A stretch of 48,456 bases of DNA from Desulfuromonadales bacterium. Its GTDB lineage: Bacteria > Desulfobacterota > Desulfuromonadia > Geobacterales > Pseudopelobacteraceae. The stretch covers positions 1-48,456 of the forward strand of contig JAENWA010000013.1 in NCBI GenBank assembly GCA_016650295.1, written 5' to 3'. The notes below the pieces were generated by a model, which saw only the letters and a list, made by a program, of their open reading frames with translations, had not been told where the DNA came from and searched no databases. This document shows, one piece after another, positions 7,185-16,083 of the stretch. The stretch's first letter is position 1. Each line of letters starts with the position of its first letter. A program made the translations under genes and the position numbers.

Positions 7185-7571
7185 TCAAAAAAAGTAGTGC
7201 CAGATGTAGTCCAGCCGGCCCCTCAACATCAGCTTCATCCCCGAATACGCCATGATTTCCTTGACCTTTGCCAGATTGGCCTTGTTATAGCAATGGGTAC
7301 GGCAATGCTTGCAGGACGGTTTTTCAGCTTCCAGAGGGCACTTGATCCGCCTGGCGACAGCATACTGCATGAAGACCGTGCATTCCGGGCAGAGACTATG
7401 CTCACCCAGCTCCGCCGGCAGGCTGAAGGGTGTCCGTACGACTGCGCCATGTTTGCCTTTGCAGTAGACCTCCACAAACTTGCCAATCAGCTTGATATCA
7501 TTTTTCTGCAACTTCGTCAGCGTTTCCATGAATGCCATCATGCCTTTCCGACCCTGAATCATACATGACAC
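7185..7571 (-). CDS. YgbA_NO family protein (nitrous oxide-stimulated promoter family)
   Basis: The 128-residue protein matches the YgbA_NO family (PF11756) by its cysteine pattern: SLCPECTVFMQYAVARRIKC, then SCKHCRTHCY, followed by the C-terminal MRYSGxxM-like MAYSGMKLMLRGRLDYIWH. In enterobacteria YgbA is induced by nitric oxide through NsrR and helps recovery from NO stress; the same role here is inferred. Starts at 7562 or the two ATGs near 7539 are also possible, because no strong ribosome site favours 7571. It is divergent from mobB. Confidence 0.75.
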   Translation of the reverse strand: MSCMIQGRKGMMAFMETLTKLQKNDIKLIGKFVEVYCKGKHGAVVRTPFSLPAELGEHSLCPECTVFMQYAVARRIKCPLEAEKPSCKHCRTHCYNKANLAKVKEIMAYSGMKLMLRGRLDYIWHYFF

Positions 7572-7661
7572 AGGTCAATTATTTCAGCTTTTTCTTTGCA
7601 CCGGCCATTGCATTGGGATACATTCAACCCGCCATATACCTACCTATTCCACGAGGATGCC

Positions 7662-8168
7662 ATGCCCTTACGAGCCGTTTCATTTGTCGCCAAGTCCGGT
7701 ACCGGCAAAACGACGCTGCTGGAGCAGGTAATTGTCGAACTGAAAAACCGGGGTTATCGCGTCGGCGTCATCAAGCACGATGCCCATCGTTTCGATATCG
7801 ACCATCCCGGCAAGGACAGCCACCGCCTGACCGCCGCCGGTGCCGATACCATGCTGATCTCATCACCCGAAAAACTTGCTCTTGTGAAAAAACATGCCGA
7901 GCCACCGCCCATCGAAGAACTGATTGCCGCCTATTTCGGTGACGTGGATGTAATCTTGACGGAAGGCTTCAAAAAAGGCGGCCTGCCTAAAATCGAGGTG
8001 CACCGTGCCGATCGCAGCGCAGCCCTGCTCTGCCGGGGTGAGTCTTATGATCCGACTCTGCTGGCGGTGGTCAGCGACGAGCCCCTGGAGTTGGATGTGC
8101 CCGTGCTGGATCTGAATAATCCGGCACAGGTGGCGGATTTCGTGGTTGAGCGGATTATAAAGAGATAG
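7662..8168 (+). CDS. mobB: Molybdopterin-guanine dinucleotide biosynthesis protein MobB
   Basis: The 168-residue P-loop GTPase starts MPLRAVSFVAKSGTGKTTLL, with the Walker A loop at residues 11-18. VIKHDAHRFDIDHPGKDSHR is the MobB signature, and ILTEGFKKGGLPKIEVHR is the typical second motif. MobB assists MobA in attaching GMP to the molybdenum cofactor for molybdoenzymes such as nitrate reductase and formate dehydrogenase. ATG 7662 is preferred over an upstream frame-open TTG/ATG because GAGG is five bases away and the family starts here. No other mob or moa gene is adjacent. Confidence 0.9.
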   Translation: MPLRAVSFVAKSGTGKTTLLEQVIVELKNRGYRVGVIKHDAHRFDIDHPGKDSHRLTAAGADTMLISSPEKLALVKKHAEPPPIEELIAAYFGDVDVILTEGFKKGGLPKIEVHRADRSAALLCRGESYDPTLLAVVSDEPLELDVPVLDLNNPAQVADFVVERIIKR

Positions 8169-8509
8169 CAAAATACCACTCAAAGCAAGATCTGCTACCC
8201 GGCCGGAGGCCGTGTCACGCCCAAGAAGGGCATCTTTACCAACGTGACAAAATACTTATGATGTGTAACGGCCCCGGATGATTCTCCATTCAGGGCTGTT
8301 TTGCGTTTAAGCCTCTTTTGCTGGAGATTACAGGGGGTTCATGCTATAAAGACCGGGCGCGATGTTTGCCAAATAACAGACTTTCACCATGATTAACGGG
8401 TAAACCAACGAGCTGCTAATAAAAGGCTCTACGAATCATTTAGGTCAATTTGAATCTTAATCGTGTATATATGACTTATGCTGTCGTATGGATGTGATAA
8501 GGAGATCGA
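8169..8509. other. Spacer between mobB and the island, with hairpins
   Basis: This 340-base spacer has GGCC-GGA-GGCC at 8201-8211, then a stem GTCACG/CGTGAC (8214-8219 with 8243-8248) enclosing GCCC-AAGAA-GGGC. A hairpin AACGGCCC/GGGCTGTT with trailing T residues follows at 8267-8302 and is probably the mobB terminator. A short frame across 8180-8260 looks mildly protein-like but has no start. I see no complete gene. The left edge of the island probably lies here. Confidence 0.45.
8267..8302 (+). terminator. Probable mobB terminator
   Basis: The stem AACGGCCC (8267-8274) pairs with GGGCTGTT (8293-8300), with one G-U pair and a short T run after it. It is of moderate strength. Confidence 0.45.
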
Positions 8510-9682
8510 ATGGAGATTCCTGCACAGTACAGAGGTCGCGAACAGGCACTCATAAAGCATCAACTTCTGGAGACCTATCTCTACAAGCTGTTTATGATTG
8601 TTGGACAGCACCATCCAACGATCACTTATGTCGATTGCTTTGCTGGCCCATGGCAGGAAGCTTCGGAAGACATGAGCGATACATCGATAGGACGCTCGCT
8701 TTCCACCATGAAAAACTGCCTTGAGAGCCTTCAGGGCATGGGCCACAACGTCCGTTTTCGTGCCTTGTTCGTAGAGAAAAATGCGACTGCATACCACCGG
8801 CTCAAAGAATATCTTGACTCTCTTGACACCCCTGTCGAGACCGAATCATTCCATGGTGAATTCTACAATGTTCGTCACAAAATCCTCGACTGGTGCGGCC
8901 CAACCGGCTTTACCTTCTTCTTTGTCGATCCGCTTGGTTGGAAGAACATAGTTGAAGTTTCTACGCTGGAGCCGTTTCTTCAGCGACCTGAATCTGAATT
9001 CCTTATAAACTTCATGTTCGAGTTCATCCTCCGTGCGCACGACATTCCGCTTCACGAGAAGGATATGGCCGCAATTTTTGGCCAGATTCCCCAGACAGAC
9101 GGTATGACGCCCGACCAGAAGGAATCCTGCTTGGTTGATCTCTATCGGGCCAACCTGAAAAGAGTACAGCCATCACGTGGCGGCAAACCACGTTCAGTGA
9201 CAGTGCCTATCCAGCGCCCGGACAAGGATCGCACTCTCTACCATCTCGTTTACCTAACCCGCCATCCTCTCGGGATCGTCAAGTTCATGGAAGCGTCTGA
9301 GCACTTGGAGTTCGTTCAAAAAGCTGTCCGCATCCAGGCGAAGCATGATAAAAAGATTGAAACGACTGGACAATGCGAGCTTTTTGGTGCCTTCGAAAAT
9401 ATCAAGGTTGATCAAGGAACCGTCCCTATCTGTGTGGTCAAGGAATACTTGCTCAGGCAGTTATCTTTTCAACCACAACTATTCGGTATAGACAAACTTG
9501 CCGACATGCTCGAAGAAACAGGCTGGTTCGAAAGCAACTTTCAGGAAGCCTTCCATGAACTTCAGAATGAAGGAACGGTGAAAAATTACGATGATGCAGA
9601 AAAATCCAAGCGCCGGAAGAAGTTCATTCATTTTGACGCGAACCGCAATAGTGGCGAGCGACTGGCAAAGGTGACACCATGA
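8510..9682 (+). CDS. tcmP: Three-Cys-motif partner protein TcmP
   Basis: The 390-residue protein fits the TcmP family: N-terminal QYRGREQALIKHQLLETYL, then YVDCFAGPW (about residues 44-52), LFVEKN, a FFFVDPLGW motif near residue 145 and a helical C-terminal half. YVDCFAGPW and FVDPLG resemble motifs I and IV of Rossmann methyltransferases, so a SAM-dependent or nucleotide-modifying activity is a reasonable guess, but it is unproven. Family members sit beside a Gp37/Gp68 three-Cys protein, as here: the next gene starts within this one's last codons (ATGA overlap). AAGGAG at 8499-8504 supports ATG 8510. It is the first gene of the island between mobB and ftsK. Confidence 0.85.
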   Translation: MEIPAQYRGREQALIKHQLLETYLYKLFMIVGQHHPTITYVDCFAGPWQEASEDMSDTSIGRSLSTMKNCLESLQGMGHNVRFRALFVEKNATAYHRLKEYLDSLDTPVETESFHGEFYNVRHKILDWCGPTGFTFFFVDPLGWKNIVEVSTLEPFLQRPESEFLINFMFEFILRAHDIPLHEKDMAAIFGQIPQTDGMTPDQKESCLVDLYRANLKRVQPSRGGKPRSVTVPIQRPDKDRTLYHLVYLTRHPLGIVKFMEASEHLEFVQKAVRIQAKHDKKIETTGQCELFGAFENIKVDQGTVPICVVKEYLLRQLSFQPQLFGIDKLADMLEETGWFESNFQEAFHELQNEGTVKNYDDAEKSKRRKKFIHFDANRNSGERLAKVTP

Positions 9683-10416
9683 GCACACAAACATCAATAG
9701 AATGGACTGAGCAAACCTGGAACCCCGCTGTGGGATGCAACAAGGTTTCTCCCGGCTGCGCCAACTGTTACGCGGAGGCTATGGCCAAGCGACTGCAGGC
9801 AATGAAAGTGAATGGCTATGAAAACGGCTTCGCCCTGACCATGTTACCCAATCGTCTGGAAGAGCCGCTGAAGCGGACGAAGCCTACAATTTACTTCGTC
9901 AACTCCATGAGCGATATTTTTCATGAAGAGATTCCTGACGACTACATCCGACAAGTGTTTGACGTGATCCGCCGAGCGCCGCAGCATACCTTTCAAGTGC
10001 TGACCAAACGAGCTGAACGGATGGCTACATTTTTTAAAGATTTTGCGCCGCCCAAAAATGCCTGGCTGGGAGTGACGGTAGAGGACAGGAAGTACGGCGT
10101 GCCTCGCCTCGACTGGTTGCGCCAGGTACCGGCTTTCATTCGGTTCGTCTCTGTTGAGCCGCTTTTAGAGGATTTGGGGAAAATTGATTTAGCCGGAATT
10201 CATTGGGTCATCGTCGGTGGAGAATCGGGACCGAAGGCCCGCCCGATGCAGCAGGAGTGGGTGCTGAACATCAAGCGCCAGTGTGACGAACAGCGTTCCG
10301 CCTTTTTCTTCAAGCAGTGGGGAGGATGGGGAGTGGACGGCAAGAAGCGGGCGAAGAAACAGAATGGGCGGCTGTTACAGGGGAGGACGTGGGATGCGGT
10401 GCCAGTAAGATTATAA
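9679..10416 (+). CDS. Gp37/Gp68 family three-Cys-motif protein (DUF5131)
   Basis: The 245-residue protein opens with SIEWTEQTWNPAVGCNKVSP, followed by GCANCYAE. The three cysteines (C-x6-C-x2-C, about residues 19-29) give the family its name and resemble an Fe-S or radical-SAM-like site. The downstream motifs FVNSMSDIFHE, FQVLTKRAERM, LGVTVED, RFVSVEPLL and WVIVGGESGPKARP are typical for phage Gp37/Gp68 proteins (PF07505). The molecular activity is not established. It overlaps tcmP by four bases, which implies coupled translation and a joint function. It is often phage- or mobile-element-borne. Confidence 0.9.
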   Translation: MSTQTSIEWTEQTWNPAVGCNKVSPGCANCYAEAMAKRLQAMKVNGYENGFALTMLPNRLEEPLKRTKPTIYFVNSMSDIFHEEIPDDYIRQVFDVIRRAPQHTFQVLTKRAERMATFFKDFAPPKNAWLGVTVEDRKYGVPRLDWLRQVPAFIRFVSVEPLLEDLGKIDLAGIHWVIVGGESGPKARPMQQEWVLNIKRQCDEQRSAFFFKQWGGWGVDGKKRAKKQNGRLLQGRTWDAVPVRL

Positions 10417-10442
10417 CTTCAGAATAAAATCACGAGAGGAAT

Positions 10443-10634
10443 ATGCCACCTAAAGCTAAATGTGAGAAATGCGGATGCATCCCCAAATCTCCGCGTCGGA
10501 AATGCAAATGGTGCCACAAGAAAGTCTGTGTTTCGAGTTGTTGGGATAAAAGCACACAAACGTGTACATGCTGCACACATCGTGGAAACCCGAAGAAGTC
10601 GAAACATATCTTCTCGGTGCTTAAAGGTATTTGA
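10443..10634 (+). CDS. Small cysteine-rich zinc-ribbon-like protein
   Basis: The 63-residue basic protein has ten cysteines: KCEKCGC at residues 6-12, KCKWCHKKVC at 20-29, CW at 33 and TCTCC near 40. The two CxxC pairs fit a zinc ribbon or treble-clef binding one or two zinc ions. AGAGGA before ATG 10443 is a good ribosome site, and it lies 26 bases after the three-Cys gene and 78 bases before the helicase start, so it belongs to the same operon. I do not recognise a named family. A nucleic-acid-binding accessory or adaptor is plausible. An overlapping frame starting at 10462 lacks a ribosome site and was discarded. Confidence 0.65.
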   Translation: MPPKAKCEKCGCIPKSPRRKCKWCHKKVCVSSCWDKSTQTCTCCTHRGNPKKSKHIFSVLKGI

Positions 10635-10712
10635 CCCGCTGCCTCGGTGCGGGTGTGTTATTCTAAAAACAGTAGCGAATCTCATTTATTAAACCGCCAA
10701 GGCGAACCATTT

Positions 10713-13700
10713 ATGTCTGAACAGAAAAAACGCATCCGCGACTTATTCCAATTTCTCCGTGAAGCAAACCAGCTACGCTTCCGACCAATACGTGAACTCA
10801 AAGACCAACCAAAGTACATTAGCCTGACAAATTTGCCAGAGCATCCAAGTGTTCAGCTCTACCGTCCTGTTCAGGTAGACGGTGCCTCTGAGGTGCCCGA
10901 CACACTTGTAAGTGTCAGGCGACCTGCTTTATCGCGCTGCCCGCCTCCACCCGAGAATCTCAATGAATGGCTAATAACCGGCTGGGACGATCCATCTCGC
11001 GAAACGTCACACGCAGACAGACTCAATCGAATCGATGATGAAGGAGAGACAGTAACTGAGTTTTTTGTCGACGACGATGAACGTGTCAAAAGCTTATCGC
11101 TATGGGAGAAACAACGCATAAACTGGGCGGGACCTGAACTCCTCGCAAGGCGCGCGATGCGCTTTTTCGAGACATTTTATGAAATCCACTCCGCGATTGA
11201 AAAAGACGGGGAACAACTCGAACTCATTATCGCGGACGGACATCTCGCATGGAAGACCCAGTCGAGTCACGACGGCCAGGTAGCCATAAATCACCCAATA
11301 CTGCTCAAGCGAGTTGAGTTGAAGTTCGACCCAAACAAGCCTGAGTTTACTATCCACGAGACCGACCGAGAGGCCGAGTTGTATAGCGGGCTTTTTGTCG
11401 ACCTCAATGAAGTAGCTCCTGCGTCGCTCAAAAAACGTCAGAACGAACTCTCACTTTCCGGTTACCACCCCCTCGGGCTAGACGATACCAGTGCCTTCCT
11501 TAAAGCATTTATCCAGACAGTGTCACCGCTTAAAGGCGAATACATTGACGAATCTGCGGCCTCAAATGATAAGCCGCAGATGTGGCGTTCTCCCGTTCTC
11601 ATTCTCCGCAAACGTGTCTCCGGGATTGCAAATGCTATCGACGCAATAATCGACGATATTGACCAGCAGGAGGTATTCCCTCCGGCGCTCTGGCAAATAA
11701 CCGGTGCTGAGGAAGGAACATGGTCGGGCGATGGCTTTGGTTCTGCCGGAGCAGACGGTTCATCGAGTGGTAGTTATGAAGGCACCGCGTCGGAAGATGA
11801 CGACATACTCCTCGCAAAAGAGGCTAACGACGAACAGGTGCAGATTATCAAGCGCCTCCGCCGTAGTGGCTCAGTTATTGTGCAGGGACCGCCCGGCACC
11901 GGTAAAACTCACACTATTGGCAACATAATTGGTCACCTTCTCGCACAAGGCAAATCCGTTCTAGTCACCAGCCATACCACTAAAGCGCTCCGCGTCCTTC
12001 GTGATAAGGTTCCTGACGTATTACAGCCGCTGTGCGTGTCTGTACTTGGCAGTGACGGTGACGCACGTTCGCAGCTGGAAACGTCGATAGGTGCCATCAC
12101 TGAACGTTTGACACGCGGATCTGCTGCTGACATGCTGGCTCAAGCGCAGCACATGGCGTCAGAGCGAACCAAGATGCTGGCAAAGGTGCGCGAACTCAGC
12201 CACAAGCTTCGACAAGCCCTTGAAAACGAGTACCGCGAAATAGTTATACACGGCAAAGAGTTCTCGCCATCCGATGCGGCGCGCTACGTCGCGCTACATA
12301 AAGCCGCGCACAGCTGGATACCTTCGCCGGTAAAGCTCGGCTCCTCATTGAACACAATGACAGAGGAGCTGTCCAGACTCTACGCACTTGGCGGCATGTT
12401 CTCCGTCGAAGAAGAACAGGATGCGCTGTCCCCGCTGCCCGACCTGGCAACTCTTCCGGCAGAGCGTCTATTTGAGATGATGGTCAGTGAATATTCGAGA
12501 CTGACTACTTCGGATATCTCGCACGGACAGGAACAATGGCGCGACGATTCAGGAGTGTCCAGCTCAGGCGTGGCAGAAATCGCCCAGATGCTTATGACGG
12601 AGTTTTCAGACGATCTTCGCAGCCAACAGTGGCGACCGCATGCAATTGTGGTCGGTATGTACGGTGGTACCGCGCGCGAAGTCTGGGAGCGGATTATTAC
12701 TAAAATAGAGGAGTCTTGCGAAGCATACGCACAGAGCGCTCTGGTGCTGCATCACAAGCCGAAACTGTCTGACGCGTTCCCTGTAGTGCGACAGAAGCAG
12801 CTGGCTTGCGAAATCTGTGTTCACCTTGAGAAAGGTGGCAAAATCGGAATGCTTCAGCTCATGACAAAAACTGAGTGGCGCAAGTTCATCAATTCTTCGT
12901 CGGTGTCAGCAGGCGCTCCGAATCACCGCGACCATTTCGATGCGCTTCACAAACTTGCCATCCTTGAGGCGGTACGAGGCGAGCTTGAATCTCTCTGGGA
13001 CGCACTAGTCGGGCAGGTCACCGGGACAACATTTTCAAGCCTCGGCCCGTCGCCAGAACTCGCATGCAGGGCTATCATTCCTGAAATTAGGCGCTGTCTC
13101 GACTGGTACAGCAAATCATGGCTTCAGCTATTCGAACGGCTTAAAGCTGAAGGACTGAAGCTGGATGAAATCAGCGCTTCGCTGCCGCGCGATACGTCAC
13201 CAATTGCTGATTACCTGTTGATTGAACGACTTGCGGTAAGTGTGTTGCCACCGCTCTTGGAAGCAGAAACAGCACGCCGACGACTAAAAGAATGTGAAGA
13301 TGGGTTTAAAACACTCACAGACCTTGCGTCGAAAATAGATGCCGAATCCCCAGACAGGGGGTGCGTAGGGCGAATACTCGCAGCTGTTCGCTCAAGAGAT
13401 ACCATCGGATACACTGACGCACTTGGATATTCGAGAAGGTTGCATACAGTTCGGCCGCTTGTGAAAGAACGTGCGAGTCTCATCGAAAAGCTCAGCCACG
13501 TAGCGCCCGGATGGGCTGGCCAAATAGCTTCAAGGGTGTCGCCTCACGATTCTACTGCGGTGCCAGGTGATGTAAATTCTTCATGGACGTGGCGGCAACT
13601 CCATGACGAATTGTGCGACCGAGACAAACTAGACGCGCAGGAGTTACAGCAGCAGATAGACAAAACAAGAACTACACTTCGAGAGCTTACTGTATCGCTT

Positions 13701-15512
13701 ATTGATGCTCTGGCATGGGGCAAACAGATTGAACGGCTACAGGGCAACAATGCTGTGCGTCAGGCACTTGTCGGATGGCTTGACGCCACTAAGCGTCTGG
13801 TCTCGACACGACAGGCCAACAAAAGGCAGATGCTGCTCACGGAAGCCCGCAAGTCAATGAAACTGTGTGCTAAAGCTGTCCCAGTTTGGGTAATGCCAAT
13901 TGCAATCATGGCAGAGTCGTTCGACCCCAAAACAACCCGTTTCGACGTTGTCATTATTGATGAGGCATCACAGGCAGATCTTAACGCGCTTATTCCGCTC
14001 TATATGGCAAAACAGGTCATTATCGTCGGCGATCATGAGCAGGTGACACCACTTGGCGTCGGGAAAGACCAGATTGTCCTTGATAATCTGCGCCGATCGC
14101 TCCTGCAAGATATCCCGAATGCTCACCTTTATGACAGTCTCACGTCGATATATGACATAGCTCGGCAGTCCTTCGGTGATGCTGTCAGGCTCGCCGAACA
14201 CTTCCGGTGTGTGCCTGAAATCATCGCATTCAGTAACCAGCTAAGTTATAACGGCACTATCCGCCCACTGCGTGAGACTAATTCCAGCAATCTCAAACCT
14301 GCCTGTATCCCGTACCGTGTCCACGGTATTCGCGAAAATGACACAAACACAGTTGAGGCAGAAACAATTGTTTCACTAATCGAGGCCATGATTAAACACC
14401 CAGCTTACAACGGTAAGTCAATCGGCGTAATTTCCATGGTCAAAGAATCTCAGGCTATCAAGATTGAGACGCTTCTGCATAAGCGCATCGATAGCGTTGA
14501 AATTCAGAAACGGCGCATCCAGGCAGGCATTTCTGCCCAGTTCCAGGGGGATGAGCGAGACGTTATAATTTTGTCGTTTGTCGATAGTCAAGGCGATGAA
14601 GGTTATATGCGAGCGATGGGTGAAGGTGCGTTCGAACTGGTGAAGAAACGCTTTAACGTAGCAACCAGTCGTGCTCGTGACCAGCTCTGGGCAGTGTACT
14701 CATTCGACCCTGACCGGCACCTTAAAGCCGACGATATGAGATTGAAGCTTTTGCAGCACATGAAAAACCCGTGGGCTGCAGTCAACGCATACAGCAATGA
14801 AGTTGGAAAAACTGATTCCGATTTCGAGCGGCAGGTGCTAAAGCGGCTGACTGGTTCCGGATATAGGGTCAAAGCTCAATGGCAAGTGGGATACTACCGT
14901 ATTGACCTCGTCGTTGAAGGTGATGGTAAGCGCCTTGCAGTTGAATGTGACGGCGACCGATACCACCCTATTGAAAAACTAGAAGACGATATTGCGCGCC
15001 AGACGGTTTTGGAACGTCTCGGGTGGAAGTTTGTGCGCATTCGCGGCAGCGCCTTCTACAGGTCACCTGAAGAGGCGATGAAACCTGTTTTTGAAAGGCT
15101 TTCAGATCTTGGTATCCCAGCAGTAGGACAAGCGCAAGAAGAACAGGCTGAAGATTGGACTCTGCTACACGAACTTGAAGATATCATCGCCGTAGCAAAC
15201 GAGAGTGATGACGATGCAGCACAGGAAGAAACAGAGGCACAATACGAGTTTCATGAGGACAGCAAGCAGAATTCACAGGAAATGTTTGATGATGTAGATC
15301 TCAGTAATATTCAACAGCATTGCGACTTGGCCGAGATTTTGCGCGCCATCGGAGGCAAGGCACATATAGAAACAGTCCTGCGGAGCTGGGCTCACGTTCG
15401 AGGCTATAAACGCATCGGCAAAAACATTAAGCTGGCGTTCGATAATGAGCTAATAGCGCATGAACGGCAAGGCACTATCAGAGTGTCTAATGATATTGTT
15501 GGTCTGTTGTAA
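10713..15512 (+). CDS. Large SF1-type helicase with C-terminal PD-(D/E)xK-type nuclease and winged-helix tail
   Basis: The protein is 1599 residues. Residues 1-330 form an unrecognised N-terminal domain. VQGPPGTGKTHTIG (about 391) is Walker A; a roughly 600-residue helical insertion follows; VVIIDEASQAD (about 1078) is Walker B. GDHEQVTPLG, AEHFRC, ERDVIILSFV (about 1279) and FNVATSRAR (about 1312) are the later SF1 motifs. Residues about 1367-1460 look like a DUF559/Vsr/MTES_1575 nuclease: DFERQVLK, RIDLVV, AVECDGDRYH. After an acidic linker, residues 1535-1599 resemble a winged helix comparable to DUF3320. Similar helicase-Vsr proteins (Hhe type) defend against phage. AAGGCGA precedes ATG 10713. 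It follows the zinc-ribbon gene in the same direction. Confidence 0.85.
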   Translation: MSEQKKRIRDLFQFLREANQLRFRPIRELKDQPKYISLTNLPEHPSVQLYRPVQVDGASEVPDTLVSVRRPALSRCPPPPENLNEWLITGWDDPSRETSHADRLNRIDDEGETVTEFFVDDDERVKSLSLWEKQRINWAGPELLARRAMRFFETFYEIHSAIEKDGEQLELIIADGHLAWKTQSSHDGQVAINHPILLKRVELKFDPNKPEFTIHETDREAELYSGLFVDLNEVAPASLKKRQNELSLSGYHPLGLDDTSAFLKAFIQTVSPLKGEYIDESAASNDKPQMWRSPVLILRKRVSGIANAIDAIIDDIDQQEVFPPALWQITGAEEGTWSGDGFGSAGADGSSSGSYEGTASEDDDILLAKEANDEQVQIIKRLRRSGSVIVQGPPGTGKTHTIGNIIGHLLAQGKSVLVTSHTTKALRVLRDKVPDVLQPLCVSVLGSDGDARSQLETSIGAITERLTRGSAADMLAQAQHMASERTKMLAKVRELSHKLRQALENEYREIVIHGKEFSPSDAARYVALHKAAHSWIPSPVKLGSSLNTMTEELSRLYALGGMFSVEEEQDALSPLPDLATLPAERLFEMMVSEYSRLTTSDISHGQEQWRDDSGVSSSGVAEIAQMLMTEFSDDLRSQQWRPHAIVVGMYGGTAREVWERIITKIEESCEAYAQSALVLHHKPKLSDAFPVVRQKQLACEICVHLEKGGKIGMLQLMTKTEWRKFINSSSVSAGAPNHRDHFDALHKLAILEAVRGELESLWDALVGQVTGTTFSSLGPSPELACRAIIPEIRRCLDWYSKSWLQLFERLKAEGLKLDEISASLPRDTSPIADYLLIERLAVSVLPPLLEAETARRRLKECEDGFKTLTDLASKIDAESPDRGCVGRILAAVRSRDTIGYTDALGYSRRLHTVRPLVKERASLIEKLSHVAPGWAGQIASRVSPHDSTAVPGDVNSSWTWRQLHDELCDRDKLDAQELQQQIDKTRTTLRELTVSLIDALAWGKQIERLQGNNAVRQALVGWLDATKRLVSTRQANKRQMLLTEARKSMKLCAKAVPVWVMPIAIMAESFDPKTTRFDVVIIDEASQADLNALIPLYMAKQVIIVGDHEQVTPLGVGKDQIVLDNLRRSLLQDIPNAHLYDSLTSIYDIARQSFGDAVRLAEHFRCVPEIIAFSNQLSYNGTIRPLRETNSSNLKPACIPYRVHGIRENDTNTVEAETIVSLIEAMIKHPAYNGKSIGVISMVKESQAIKIETLLHKRIDSVEIQKRRIQAGISAQFQGDERDVIILSFVDSQGDEGYMRAMGEGAFELVKKRFNVATSRARDQLWAVYSFDPDRHLKADDMRLKLLQHMKNPWAAVNAYSNEVGKTDSDFERQVLKRLTGSGYRVKAQWQVGYYRIDLVVEGDGKRLAVECDGDRYHPIEKLEDDIARQTVLERLGWKFVRIRGSAFYRSPEEAMKPVFERLSDLGIPAVGQAQEEQAEDWTLLHELEDIIAVANESDDDAAQEETEAQYEFHEDSKQNSQEMFDDVDLSNIQQHCDLAEILRAIGGKAHIETVLRSWAHVRGYKRIGKNIKLAFDNELIAHERQGTIRVSNDIVGLL

Positions 15513-15629
15513 GCTTAGAAAGGGTGCTGATTTCGAATGAGGCGCAGGTAAATTGTGGGGGGTAACAAGGGGGCTCAACGGCCTGTTGTCTGACCTAATG
15601 GCCCTTCTGCTCACCTGTTTTTTTGTACC

Positions 15630-15658
15630 TTGACAGCTTACCCAGTGTGTTGTATAAA
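15630..15658 (+). promoter_or_regulatory. Sigma-70 promoter of the XRE regulator gene
   Basis: TTGACA at 15630-15635, a 17-base spacer and TATAAA at 15653-15658 form a near-consensus promoter about 50 bases before the XRE start codon. It gives the regulator its own transcript, apart from the helicase operon. Confidence 0.8.
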
Positions 15659-15667
15659 TTGTACAAC
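15649..15667. promoter_or_regulatory. Palindromic operator over the -10 box
   Basis: GTTGTA-TAAATTG-TACAAC is a perfect 6-7-6 inverted repeat that covers the -10 hexamer and the likely transcription start. Its position suggests repression by the XRE protein encoded just downstream. Confidence 0.65.
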
Positions 15668-15707
15668 ATCACCAACAAGGGAGGACGACAGAAAGGGGGA
15701 ATATATC

Positions 15708-16082
15708 ATGAGTGCCCTGGAAGAGTTTGGGCGATTTTTCAAGGAGATGCGAGTGAAAGAGGGTGAAACTCTGCGAAGTTTTTGCCAGCGCAACAATCTC
15801 GACGCAGGCAACATCAGCAAGTTGGAAAGGGGGTTGATTGCTCCATCAAAAACAAGGGAAAAGCTCGATGAATACGCACGCTACCTGAAAATCGAGAAAG
15901 GGAGTGATGACTGGTTTAGGTTTTACGATCTGGCATCAGCCTGCTCAGGGATGATTCCACCCGATATTCTGGATGACAGGCAGCTTGCCGCGAAACTACC
16001 GTTGCTCTTCCGGACGCTGAGAGGTCAGGACGTTCCGGATGAAAAGTTGCCCGAATTGGCTGAACTCATCCGAAGGAGTTGA
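15708..16082 (+). CDS. XRE-family helix-turn-helix regulator
   Basis: The 124-residue protein has an N-terminal HTH: FGRFFKEMRVKEGETLRSFC and NLDAGNISKLERGLIAPS (residues about 7-47), the classic cro/CI fold. The C-terminal half is helical and may dimerise. The start at ATG 15708 is chosen because AAGGGGGA lies eight bases upstream; the frame is open for 26 more codons without a ribosome site. It has its own promoter and operator and is followed by a one-base-spaced truncated ImmA-like ORF, the arrangement of ImmR/ImmA regulators of mobile elements. It probably represses its own promoter and may control the island. Confidence 0.85.
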   Translation: MSALEEFGRFFKEMRVKEGETLRSFCQRNNLDAGNISKLERGLIAPSKTREKLDEYARYLKIEKGSDDWFRFYDLASACSGMIPPDILDDRQLAAKLPLLFRTLRGQDVPDEKLPELAELIRRS

Positions 16083-16083
16083 A

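Noticed and set aside
8180-8260. Short protein-like frame after mobB
   Set aside because: It has no start codon or ribosome site, and the sequence is dominated by hairpins; too short to assign.
10462-10692. 76-codon frame overlapping the Cys-rich protein
   Set aside because: It lacks a ribosome site, and the other frame has the ribosome site and the ordered cysteine pattern.
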